Part shown: in pieces, positions 51,048 through 58,992 of the stretch | How the letters are laid out: every line of letters starts with the position of its first letter | Position numbering within the stretch: position 1 is the first letter of the stretch | DNA from: Duganella sp. CF458 | GTDB lineage: Bacteria > Pseudomonadota > Gammaproteobacteria > Burkholderiales > Burkholderiaceae_D | Direction: 5' to 3' | DNA length: 64,000 bases | Assembly: GCF_900113115.1 (NCBI RefSeq) | Contig: NZ_FOOF01000017.1 | Coordinates: 91,488-155,487 of the forward strand | Made by a program: the position numbers and the translations under genes | Notes under the pieces: generated by a model | The model's database searches: none | The model's input: only the letters and a program-made list of their open reading frames with translations | Told to the model about the DNA's origin: nothing

Positions 51048-51808
51048 TGCTGTTGATGGGGGTACTGGCAGCCCTGATTGGCGGTTCCGCCGCCCTCTCC
51101 CGCCACGACGTGCAGGAGCGTCCCAAAGGCCAGTATGAAATGCCGCAAACCATGCTGGGCGGCGGCAGCTACTCGCAGGCCGTCAGCATGGAGCCGTTCT
51201 CCGAACTCAAATACCGCCACATCGTGCGCCAGGCCTACGACTACAGCTGCGGCTCCGCGGCCCTGGTCACCATCCTCAAATTCCACCTCGGCATCGACGT
51301 CACCGAACAGCAAGCCATGGAGGGCATGCTGGAAAAGGGCGAGAAGGAAAAGATCATCGAGCGCCGCGGCTTTTCGCTGCTGGACATGAAGCGCTACGCC
51401 GCCTCGCTCAACGTGCCCGCCGCCGGCTACAAGGCCGAAGTCAAGGATTTGCTGACGCTGGAAGAACCGGCCATCGTGCCGATCGACTACGCCGGCGCCA
51501 AGCACTTCGTGGTACTGCGCGGCATCCGCAATGGCGTGGTCTTCATCGCCGATCCTTCCGCCGGCAACCTGGCCTTCTCGGTGCAGGAATTCGCCACGCT
51601 GTGGGACAAGAACACCCTATTCATCCTGTCCGCACCGGCCGGACAGAAAGCGCCGGCACAACTGGCACTGAATGACCAGGAGCTGGGCGTGGTCGACATG
51701 GACCGCGTCACCAACCACGGGCAGCTCGATCCTTTCAACAACACCACGCAACTGCTGGAACGCGCCGTCAACTCCGGCCCGGCCCGCACCTGGATGCACC
51801 GTCAATAA
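51041..51808 (+). CDS. C39-family cysteine peptidase (FapD-like), membrane-anchored
   Basis: This is a 255-residue protein with an N-terminal TM or signal anchor (MLMLLMGVLAALIGGSAALS) and a C39 papain-like domain: oxyanion Gln and nucleophile in RQAYDYSCGSAALVTILKFH (Q64, C70), His155 in AKHFVVLRG, Asp171 in FIADPSAGN. There is no ABC transporter fused or adjacent, unlike bacteriocin exporters. The same stand-alone form is FapD of the Pseudomonas Fap amyloid operon. It opens a tightly spaced plus-strand operon running to 57320. Confidence 0.9.
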   Translation: MLMLLMGVLAALIGGSAALSRHDVQERPKGQYEMPQTMLGGGSYSQAVSMEPFSELKYRHIVRQAYDYSCGSAALVTILKFHLGIDVTEQQAMEGMLEKGEKEKIIERRGFSLLDMKRYAASLNVPAAGYKAEVKDLLTLEEPAIVPIDYAGAKHFVVLRGIRNGVVFIADPSAGNLAFSVQEFATLWDKNTLFILSAPAGQKAPAQLALNDQELGVVDMDRVTNHGQLDPFNNTTQLLERAVNSGPARTWMHRQ

Positions 51809-51818
51809 GGAAACGCGA

Positions 51819-52826
51819 ATGAAATATCAGTACCTGCCATTCATGCTTGCCACCGCCATGCTGGTGCATTCGACCGCCGGCGCGCAGGAAAGCACGGCAG
51901 CCAACAGTACCGCCGCCGCACGCGATGCGCTGGCGAAGAAAGAAGGTGAAGGCGACCAAAGCGCCCTGCTGAAAGAAACCCTGACTGCCGTCGACAAGCA
52001 GTATTCCCTGATCCGCAAAGGAAAATCGCAATACACCTATGACCTGAACTACACCTACATCGGCCAGGAAAAAATCGTCACGGACATCGCGGCCGACGGA
52101 TTGACCCTGTTCGAGATCGAAAACGTCTCGGCCCACGTCGTCACCAACACCCTGTCGGTCGACTACGGCGTGTGGGACAACCTGACCGCCAACGTGACCC
52201 TGCCCGTGATCGGCAAGTTCGCCGAATCGCGCAACGGCAACAACACCTCGTTCTCGCTAGGCGACATCGCCATCGGTGCCCGCTACCAGCCGTGGGAAGC
52301 ACGCCGCGACCGCGCCAACTTCACTGCCACCAGCAACCTGCGCCTGCCCACCGGCCGCAGTCCGTTCAAGATCATCGCCGGCAGCGGCGAGGCAACCGGC
52401 AGCGGCGTTGCGGCACTGTCGCTGGGCATGAACGTCAACCGCATCGTCGATCCGGTGGCGCTGTTCGGGTCCTTGTCGCTGACCGCCAGCAGCCAGGCCA
52501 CCGGCCTGCACCAGGCCAACGGCACGCGCGTGCTGACGCGTGTGGCGCCGGGCACGCAGTTCGGCTTCGGCATGGGCTTCGCGTATGCCCTCTCGTATGG
52601 CATTTCCACAACGATGTCCTTCCAGGGCGCGATTGCCCAAGGCGCGAAGCTGCGTTTTGCCGACGGTTTGAACGTGCGCACCAACACACAGACCTCGGCG
52701 ATCCTGAACTTCGGCATGGGCTACCGCATGTCGCCGAAGAACACCGTCAATATGTCGGTCGGCATCGGCCTCACCAGCGACTCCCCGAACTTCTCGGTGG
52801 GCCTGAATTTGCCGTTGGCTTTCTGA
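51819..52826 (+). CDS. Outer-membrane beta-barrel protein (transporter-like)
   Basis: This is a 335-residue protein with a signal peptide (FMLATAMLVHSTAGAQ), a helical segment (about 25-70, KKEGEGDQSALLKETLTAVD) and then a beta-barrel of alternating hydrophobic strands with aromatic belts (YDLNYTYIGQEKIVTD; FGFGMGFAYALSYGISTTM), ending LNLPLAF with a terminal Phe as outer-membrane proteins do. A helical plug before a barrel is what FapF has. Homology to FapF is a hypothesis; the family may also be the MetA-like barrel group. It follows the C39 gene by ten bases. Confidence 0.8.
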   Translation: MKYQYLPFMLATAMLVHSTAGAQESTAANSTAAARDALAKKEGEGDQSALLKETLTAVDKQYSLIRKGKSQYTYDLNYTYIGQEKIVTDIAADGLTLFEIENVSAHVVTNTLSVDYGVWDNLTANVTLPVIGKFAESRNGNNTSFSLGDIAIGARYQPWEARRDRANFTATSNLRLPTGRSPFKIIAGSGEATGSGVAALSLGMNVNRIVDPVALFGSLSLTASSQATGLHQANGTRVLTRVAPGTQFGFGMGFAYALSYGISTTMSFQGAIAQGAKLRFADGLNVRTNTQTSAILNFGMGYRMSPKNTVNMSVGIGLTSDSPNFSVGLNLPLAF

Positions 52827-52836
52827 CGAGGCAGCA

Positions 52837-54438
52837 ATGCGAGCCCCGCTCCGCCTGGCGGCATGTGCCGCCGCGCTTGCCCACGTTCTGCCCGCGCACG
52901 CCGCGCTGGTGGAAAACCTGACCACCAGCGTGGTGGCCATGTCGCTCGGGAACGCCGTCACGGCCGACCCGCCCGGCATCGACTCGGTGCATTTCAACCC
53001 TGCCGGGCTGGCACGCCTGCAGGGCGACAGCATGCAGCACACGGCATTCGGCGCGTCGATCCGCGCCCGCGCCGGCTTCTCCGCGCCGGCCGGCTTCGAT
53101 ATCGGCGGCTGGAAGGACGATCCGCTCAGCGGCACGCACACCGGGCCGATGCGGCAGACCATGTACATACCGACTTACGGCATGCCCGGTTGGCGCCTGC
53201 CCGGCGTGATCGTGCCGACCTTCGGCTTCGCATGGAACAGTCCCGGCTCACCGTGGACCTTCGCCACCAACTCTTATATGGCGCAGGCGATCAGCCTTGA
53301 CCGCACCAAGGACCCGGACGACCCGGGCCGCTTCGACGGCCGCCAGATCCAGCTGCAAAGGCTGGTGTGGGCGTCGCCCGCCGTCGGCTACAAGTATTCG
53401 GACACATTGCGCTTCGGCGCAGCCGTGCCGATTGCGCACTCCGCGTTCGTGGTCGATACGCATATGCGCTTCCCCAACCAGTTGCTGGGCATTTTCGGCA
53501 AGCTGCAGGAGGGCTGGTGCCCCGAAGAAGGCGGCAACATCGTCGATACCTTCGGCTTCGGCCTGTGCGGCGGTGGCAAGGCCGGCATGGTCAATCCCTT
53601 CAAGAAGGCCGCCGCGATGCGGCTGGAAATGACCTCGCCGGTCGACCCGACGCTGAACCTGGGCGTGCTGTGGGAACCGCGCGACTGGTTCGCGCTGGGC
53701 GTGGTCTACCAGGGCGGCTCGAAAACGCGCTACACCGGGCATTACACCTTCGAAACCGAGCCGATGCTGCGCAATTTCGTCAAAGGCTTGAATTCCAGCC
53801 TGTTCGGCCCCGTGGCAGGCGCCATCCTTGGCCTGCCGCAGTCGATCCCGGAAGTCCAGCATGGCAATATGTCGGCCAGCATCCCCTTCCCTTCGCACCT
53901 GCAGGTCGGCGTGAAGTTCAAGCCGGTGCGCTACGTGCAGTTGAACGTGGATGCCAGCTATGCGCGCTGGAGCGACTGGAACCAGCTCGTGTTTGAATTC
54001 GACCAGAGCATCAAACTACTGGAAGTGGCGCGCCTGTACGGCGTCCCCGACTCCAGTAAGCTGAAAATCCCGCGCGGCTACAAGAGCGTGCTGAATATGG
54101 GCTACGGGCTGCAATTATTCCCGTTTGAGAACATGGCGCTGCGCTTTGGCTACGAGCCGCGCAAGACGTCGGTCCCGGCAAACAAGATCGACCTGATCGC
54201 GCCGCTGCCGGACACTAAGCTGTTTAGCGTAGGGCTGAACTGGCGTCTCAGCAAGAAGTATGAGTTGAACCTGGCCGCTTCCTACATGCGGGGCAAGTTC
54301 AATGCGCCGGCTGAATCGTCGGACAATATGAACAGCAGCAAATTCCTCAACATCATTTACAACCCATATGCCGGCCAGGATGTGGCCGGCGATATCAAGG
54401 TCCGGTACGCCGGATTCAGTCTTGTTGAACACTTCTAG
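52837..54438 (+). CDS. FadL/OmpP1-type outer-membrane protein
   Basis: This is a 533-residue outer-membrane protein with a signal peptide (ACAAALAHVLPAHAALVE), the FadL-like early motif VHFNPAGLARLQGDSM, and later barrel strands such as VQLNVDASYARWSDWN and KYELNLAASYMRG, ending VEHF. FadL porins carry hydrophobic compounds such as long-chain fatty acids. In this operon it could supply or export a lipid component. It begins ten bases after the previous gene. Confidence 0.85.
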   Translation: MRAPLRLAACAAALAHVLPAHAALVENLTTSVVAMSLGNAVTADPPGIDSVHFNPAGLARLQGDSMQHTAFGASIRARAGFSAPAGFDIGGWKDDPLSGTHTGPMRQTMYIPTYGMPGWRLPGVIVPTFGFAWNSPGSPWTFATNSYMAQAISLDRTKDPDDPGRFDGRQIQLQRLVWASPAVGYKYSDTLRFGAAVPIAHSAFVVDTHMRFPNQLLGIFGKLQEGWCPEEGGNIVDTFGFGLCGGGKAGMVNPFKKAAAMRLEMTSPVDPTLNLGVLWEPRDWFALGVVYQGGSKTRYTGHYTFETEPMLRNFVKGLNSSLFGPVAGAILGLPQSIPEVQHGNMSASIPFPSHLQVGVKFKPVRYVQLNVDASYARWSDWNQLVFEFDQSIKLLEVARLYGVPDSSKLKIPRGYKSVLNMGYGLQLFPFENMALRFGYEPRKTSVPANKIDLIAPLPDTKLFSVGLNWRLSKKYELNLAASYMRGKFNAPAESSDNMNSSKFLNIIYNPYAGQDVAGDIKVRYAGFSLVEHF

Positions 54439-54449
54439 GAGCGAATGAG

Positions 54450-54983
54450 ATGAAGAAACTCGCGACAATGATCGCCGCCCTGGCCATCGGGGGCTCAGTG
54501 CATGCGGCGCCGGTACCGGCGGCAAAACAGGAATTGGTCAACCGCGTGCTGCAGCTCTGGCACCCCGAGACCATCGGAGAATCGATGCTGCAGGCGCCGG
54601 TCGGCGATGCGGTACAGCAGGCGCGCGCCGTACTCCAGGGCCGCGTATCACCGGAAAAGCGCGATACGGCGCTGAAGGAAATCGTCGCCGACGCGCGCAA
54701 GTTCATGGACGAGAACAAGCCGGTGGCCGAAGCCAGCGCCCACAAGCTGGTCGGCACCACCATTGCGCCGCTGCTGGCCGAGCGATTCAATGAGGAAGAG
54801 CTGCGCCAGATGATCACCATCCTGGAATCGCCGGTGAAGAAGAAGTTCGAGGCCATGATGCCCGAGCTGCAGAAGAAGCTGGGCGAAGGCGTTGCCGCCG
54901 ATACGCGTGCCGTGATGGACCCCAAGCTGCAGGAACTGCAGCAGCGCATCGGCATGCGCCTGCGTAGTGCGGTGACGCCCTGA
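54450..54983 (+). CDS. DUF2059-type secreted protein (177 aa)
   Basis: This 177-residue protein has a signal peptide (TMIAALAIGGSVHAAPVP) and the helical DUF2059 pattern (HKLVGTTIAPLLAERFNEEE, LRQMITILESPVKKKFEAMM, PELQKKLGEG). Family members are periplasmic, without established function. It sits within the same operon, 11 bases after the FadL-like gene. Confidence 0.85.
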   Translation: MKKLATMIAALAIGGSVHAAPVPAAKQELVNRVLQLWHPETIGESMLQAPVGDAVQQARAVLQGRVSPEKRDTALKEIVADARKFMDENKPVAEASAHKLVGTTIAPLLAERFNEEELRQMITILESPVKKKFEAMMPELQKKLGEGVAADTRAVMDPKLQELQQRIGMRLRSAVTP

Positions 54984-54998
54984 GCGGGAGCACAGGCC

Positions 54999-55961
54999 AT
55001 GAGCTATTCTTCGGCTCTTCACCTGGTGCGCGGTGTGAAATCGCGCCTTTCCCATTCCGGCGTTGAGGCGGAAGCGCTGTTCGAGCAGGCCGGCCTGAAT
55101 GAAGGCGACGGCCTGGCTTGCGACGCACTGACGCTGTCGGACAAACTCAGCCACCTGTGGGAGCTGGTGGTTGAACATTCGGGCGATCCGCTGATCGGCC
55201 TGAAGGTCTCCACCCCGCACCGCCTGGGCTGGTTGGGCGTAATGGGGCACATCATGCTGCTGTCGCCCACCGTGCAAAGCACGATCGAGCGCTGTCACGG
55301 CCACACGCGCGTGGGCATCCTGCTGCCCGGCATGCATCGCATGGTGCCGCGCCAGCGCTACGACTTCGTGTGGTGCGTGCTGCTGCGTACCCTGCGCTGC
55401 GCATCCGGCCGCGACGACGCGGTGCCGGTGAAAGTGGAATACGCCTTCCCGGAACCCGCCAACTCGGCGTATTTCGAGAACACCTTTGGCTGCCCTGTGC
55501 ATTTCAACCGGCCGCACAATGTGATGGAGTTTTCCGATACCGACATGGTGGCGGCGCTCCCCCATGGCGGCATGCCGCCGCCTGGCGGTCCCCAGCCTAT
55601 CCTGGCGCAACTGGCCGAGGCGCAGCCACCCGCATTCACGGCCCGCGTACAGGAAATTCTCGCCTCGCTGCTGCCGAAAGGCCCGCCGCATCGCGACGCG
55701 GTTGCAGGGCTGCTGGCCATGAGCGAGCGCACCTTGCAACGGCGCCTGGCGGAGGAAGGCACAAGTTTCTCCAACGTGGTGGATGACACTCGGCGGGCAT
55801 TGGCGCGGCAATCGCTGGAAACCGGCGACCTGTCGCTGAAGATGCTCAGTTTCCAGTTGGGTTTTTCCGAGCCGAGTGCGTTCTATCGCGCCTGTAAGCG
55901 CTGGTTCGGCATGACGCCTTCCGACCTGGCCAATCATGGAGAAAAACATGGCATGGTATAA
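54999..55961 (+). CDS. AraC-family transcriptional regulator
   Basis: This 320-residue protein has an N-terminal arabinose-binding-like regulatory domain of the OruR/ArgR type (HSGVEAEALFEQAGLNEGDG, LTLSDKLSHLWELVVEH, LGWLGVMGHIMLLSPT) and a C-terminal pair of helix-turn-helices (ERTLQRRLAEEGTSFSNVVD; LGFSEPSAFYRACKRWFGMT). It is presumably autoregulatory for this operon and possibly for the divergent secreted-protein operon. The downstream gene starts within its last codons. Confidence 0.9.
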   Translation: MSYSSALHLVRGVKSRLSHSGVEAEALFEQAGLNEGDGLACDALTLSDKLSHLWELVVEHSGDPLIGLKVSTPHRLGWLGVMGHIMLLSPTVQSTIERCHGHTRVGILLPGMHRMVPRQRYDFVWCVLLRTLRCASGRDDAVPVKVEYAFPEPANSAYFENTFGCPVHFNRPHNVMEFSDTDMVAALPHGGMPPPGGPQPILAQLAEAQPPAFTARVQEILASLLPKGPPHRDAVAGLLAMSERTLQRRLAEEGTSFSNVVDDTRRALARQSLETGDLSLKMLSFQLGFSEPSAFYRACKRWFGMTPSDLANHGEKHGMV

Positions 55962-56652
55962 AGCGGAGCATCCCGCGCAATTATTTGGCCAGTTGCTGGT
56001 CAAGCACAAGCTGGTCACCGAAGAGCAGTTGCAGAACGCCATCGCACAGCAGCGCCAGACCGGGCAGCGCCTTGGCGAAATCTTTGCCGAGTGGGAGCTG
56101 GTCACGCACCAGCACGTGCAGGACATCCTGCTCAAGCAGCGCCGCGTGCGCATGGCAGCGGCACTGATCGGGGCGATATTCGCACCGCTGGAAGCTTACG
56201 CGGCCGAAGCGCTGGCTGCCGCGCCCGCAGCCATCACTGCGCCGGCCGCTGTCCTGCCCCGTGAAGGTTCGTTGGCGGCGCTGGCGGAACATGAACTGGA
56301 TGCTGTCACGGCACAGGGCCTGGACGACGACCTGGTGCGGCAGGTGCGCGATCAGTTGAAACGCAACGGCGTGGAAGTCAGCGGCGACCTGGCGAAGCTG
56401 GTCAATCCGGTGCTAGGCCTGGTGGAGTCGGACGTCAGCGTGCACAACGTGGTCTACGCGCCGAATCGCGCAGCGACGACCGTGAATCCCGACGGGTCGC
56501 TGTCGCTGAACCTGCCCACGACGATTGGAGAAATCAACTTCAACAACATCCGCGTGCATGGCGCCGCGGCAGGCGGGCCTTCGTTCGGCAGTATCTCGAT
56601 CCGCGGCATCGACCTGACCGGCACCGTCATCACGCTGGCGCTCAAGCGATGA
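55948..56652 (+). CDS. MshEN-like protein carrying a DxELS-type motif (234 aa)
   Basis: Residues ~8-65 (AQLFGQLLVKHKLVTEEQLQ, NAIAQQRQTGQRLGEIFAEW) resemble the MshEN/GspE-N ligand-binding fold, which in some proteins binds c-di-GMP. A hydrophobic stretch (MAAALIGAIFAPLEAYAAEA) follows like a signal or TM, then LAALAEHELDAVTAQGLDDD, a variant of the motif in the divergent secreted proteins. The C-terminal beta section ends SISIRGIDLTGTVITLALKR. Start at 55948 (MAWYK) is preferred because GGAG lies six bases ahead; ATG at 55936 is the alternative. Confidence 0.72.
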   Translation: MAWYKAEHPAQLFGQLLVKHKLVTEEQLQNAIAQQRQTGQRLGEIFAEWELVTHQHVQDILLKQRRVRMAAALIGAIFAPLEAYAAEALAAAPAAITAPAAVLPREGSLAALAEHELDAVTAQGLDDDLVRQVRDQLKRNGVEVSGDLAKLVNPVLGLVESDVSVHNVVYAPNRAATTVNPDGSLSLNLPTTIGEINFNNIRVHGAAAGGPSFGSISIRGIDLTGTVITLALKR

Positions 56653-57320
56653 AGCCAGCCACCCGCCCTCCCGCGACGACCCCACTGCGGGCGCCCCGGC
56701 ACGCCTTCGCCGCCATGCTGCTCGCCTGCGTAGTCGCAGCACCCGGCCCGGCAATCGCCGCCAACATCAACGCCCCGCCGGTCCCCGAGTTGGCCTCGCT
56801 GGCCGGCGGTACCATCCACGTGTCTGAAGCCCCGAGCCCCGGCCTGCCCGGCAAGGCTTTCACAGCCTGGACACTGTCCCCCACCCCGGTCGCGCAATTG
56901 TGCGCAACGGTGCAGGACTACGCGTCCTACGCCTCGTTCATGCCAAACACGAAAAGCGCGCTACCGGTTGGCGAAGGTGATGGATACGTCCTGGTCGACA
57001 TGACACTCGACCTGCCGCTAGGCCAGCAAAAGAAATATCGCCTGCGTCTCGAACAGCAACAACAGCCGGACTCCAGCCAATGCAAGCTCGCATGGCGCCT
57101 GATCCCCAGCGGTATTGCGCCCGCGGACACCATCGCCGACACCACCGGTTACTGGCTCTTCACTCCCATTGCGGGCGAAAGCGGCAGAACGCTGATTGAA
57201 TATCACGTCTACGCAGACCCCGGCCCAGTGCCATACGGCTTCGGCTGGATCGTGGAAATGATGAGCAAGCGCAGCCTGCCGCGCACGCTGGAAGCCTTGC
57301 GCGCGCAAGCGGCGAAATAA
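56649..57320 (+). CDS. START/SRPBCC-like secreted protein (223 aa)
   Basis: A signal-like hydrophobic stretch (AAMLLACVVAAPGPAIAAN) precedes a domain reminiscent of polyketide cyclase/START folds: PVAQLCATVQDYASYASFMP, then SALPVGEGDGYVLVDMTLDL, and C-terminal YGFGWIVEMMSKRSLPRTLE. It may bind a hydrophobic ligand in the periplasm, which would suit the FadL-like gene in the same operon. Overlaps the preceding stop (ATGA). Confidence 0.72.
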   Translation: MKPATRPPATTPLRAPRHAFAAMLLACVVAAPGPAIAANINAPPVPELASLAGGTIHVSEAPSPGLPGKAFTAWTLSPTPVAQLCATVQDYASYASFMPNTKSALPVGEGDGYVLVDMTLDLPLGQQKKYRLRLEQQQQPDSSQCKLAWRLIPSGIAPADTIADTTGYWLFTPIAGESGRTLIEYHVYADPGPVPYGFGWIVEMMSKRSLPRTLEALRAQAAK

Positions 57321-57338
57321 GGTGCGAGGGGCGTAACG

Positions 57339-58154
57339 TCAATCAACGCAGCGGAACACGCCCTTCATTTTCGCCAGCTGTTCGGCCGTCAACCGCGCAG
57401 CGGTCGCGTTGTAAATGTAATTCTCCTCTTCCCGCACCAGCAGGAAGCTGCCGTCCGCCTGTTCGCTCCAGACCAGGTAACCGCAGTACGTGTCGGCATT
57501 GGCAAAGCGGCCGGTGAAATCCACCGCAGCGTAAGTACCCGGAGTGCCGCTTTGCGAACTTCGATAAATGGTGATCTTTTTTAAGTCGCGCCGCTGCATG
57601 GCGCCCGCCCGCGCGGCATTGCCGGCCGCCGCGTCGCGCCAGCCTTCGAATGTCCACTGCTGGCGCAAGCCCGATCCAAGCCGCTCCCATGCGGGGGCAT
57701 AGCGCGCAGCATCCTTCTCGGCGAAGAAAGCCTTGCTCAACTCCTCAACGCGTGCCCGCTGCGAGCTGCTTGGCTGCCACGAAGGCGCCGAACCGGCATT
57801 CTTCGGCGGAGACAACGACTGCTGCAACGCAGCGTTCATGCTACGGAATTCCTCCAGCATGCTGTCGCAGGCCTCCTTCCTTGCCTGGCACAGCATGTGC
57901 ATTTTGATCGACACCTGGCCATTTTCCAGGACCACTGTGCGGCGCACTGCCGCAGGATGCGCCGGGTGCCCCGGCTGGGTGAACGACCATAGCGTGCGAT
58001 TCGCCTTGTCGTCCGCGGTAGTCCAGCCGCCATCCTCTGCAATCGTCACATCGCCGCGCGCTTTCAACGCCTCCAGCGCTGTCGCCGCGGAAGTGTAGCC
58101 AATGCTGTCCGCCGTTGCCGCCGATGCGGCCAGGAGTATCAGGAGATCTATCAT
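57339..58154 (-). CDS. DUF4019-like secreted protein (271 aa)
   Basis: This 271-residue protein has a signal peptide (MIDLLILLAASAATADS). Its C-terminal half (WTFEGWRDAAAGNAARAGAM, AAVDFTGRFANADTYCGYLV) resembles DUF4019, a small secreted domain of unknown function. A Trp- and charge-rich N-terminal half precedes it. The upstream TTG at 58163 is also possible, but the ATG at 58154 gives the signal peptide. It is convergent with the START-like gene and divergent from the FadR-type regulator. Confidence 0.72.
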   Translation of the reverse strand: MIDLLILLAASAATADSIGYTSAATALEALKARGDVTIAEDGGWTTADDKANRTLWSFTQPGHPAHPAAVRRTVVLENGQVSIKMHMLCQARKEACDSMLEEFRSMNAALQQSLSPPKNAGSAPSWQPSSSQRARVEELSKAFFAEKDAARYAPAWERLGSGLRQQWTFEGWRDAAAGNAARAGAMQRRDLKKITIYRSSQSGTPGTYAAVDFTGRFANADTYCGYLVWSEQADGSFLLVREEENYIYNATAARLTAEQLAKMKGVFRCVD

Positions 58155-58234
58155 GCGTAGCAATATAGACCTCGGCGCGATAAAAGGTCAATTGTGGTAG
58201 CATCCGGCCGTCTGACCACTAAGCACGAGCCGCC

Positions 58235-58984
58235 ATGCCATCAGCCCAACGTCTGTCCGATGTCGTCGCCACCCAACTCGAAAACCGCATCCTCGAAGGA
58301 TCGCTGAAGCCCGGCGACCGCTTGCCGTCCGAGCGTGAGCTGGCGGTGGATCTGGGCGTATCGCGCCCTTCCCTGCGCGGCGCCCTGCAATCGCTGGTGG
58401 CAAAAGGCTTGCTGATTACACGCCACGGCGGCGGCACCTTTGTCACCGACTCGATGCAGGCGGCGTTCACCGATCCGTGGCAGCAGATGTTGAAGGATCA
58501 CCCCGATATCCACGGCGACATGCTGGAGTTCCGCCATATGCTGGAAGGCCAGGCGGCGCAACTGGCGGCCGAACGCGGAACGGAAGAGGATTTCGAACGC
58601 ATCCGCGCCTGCCATGAAGCGCTGGAGATCGCCTTCGCAGCGCAGGACCTGGAGCAGTGCATCAAGACCGACGTGGAATTCCATCAGGCGATTGCGGAAG
58701 CCTCGCACAACGCGCTGATCGGGCACCTGAGTTCCAGCCTGCACAAGGTGATGGAGGGCCATGTACAAAGCAACCTGGAATACCTGACTGCACGCCCGGA
58801 GCTGTGGGCACAGCTTAGGGCGCAGCATCACGCGATCTGGGACGCTGTACGGGAGCGAAGGATGGATGTGGCGCAACGTGCGGCCCACCACCACCTGGAA
58901 TTCGTGCGGCAGACCATGCGCGAAACCATGAAGAACGAAGAACGCCGCAGTGCGGCAACGCGGCGGCTGTCAGCCACCGCGTAG
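58235..58984 (+). CDS. FadR/GntR-family regulator with FCD domain
   Basis: This is a 249-residue GntR-type regulator. The winged helix-turn-helix (KPGDRLPSERELAVDLGVSR, PSLRGALQSLVAKGLLITRH) is N-terminal and the FCD ligand-binding domain is C-terminal (EFRHMLEGQAAQLAAERGTE; DVEFHQAIAEASHNALI with the metal-type Asp/His ligands). FCD regulators bind carboxylic acids or acyl ligands. No obvious target operon is adjacent. Confidence 0.92.
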   Translation: MPSAQRLSDVVATQLENRILEGSLKPGDRLPSERELAVDLGVSRPSLRGALQSLVAKGLLITRHGGGTFVTDSMQAAFTDPWQQMLKDHPDIHGDMLEFRHMLEGQAAQLAAERGTEEDFERIRACHEALEIAFAAQDLEQCIKTDVEFHQAIAEASHNALIGHLSSSLHKVMEGHVQSNLEYLTARPELWAQLRAQHHAIWDAVRERRMDVAQRAAHHHLEFVRQTMRETMKNEERRSAATRRLSATA

Positions 58985-58992
58985 AGCAAGAC

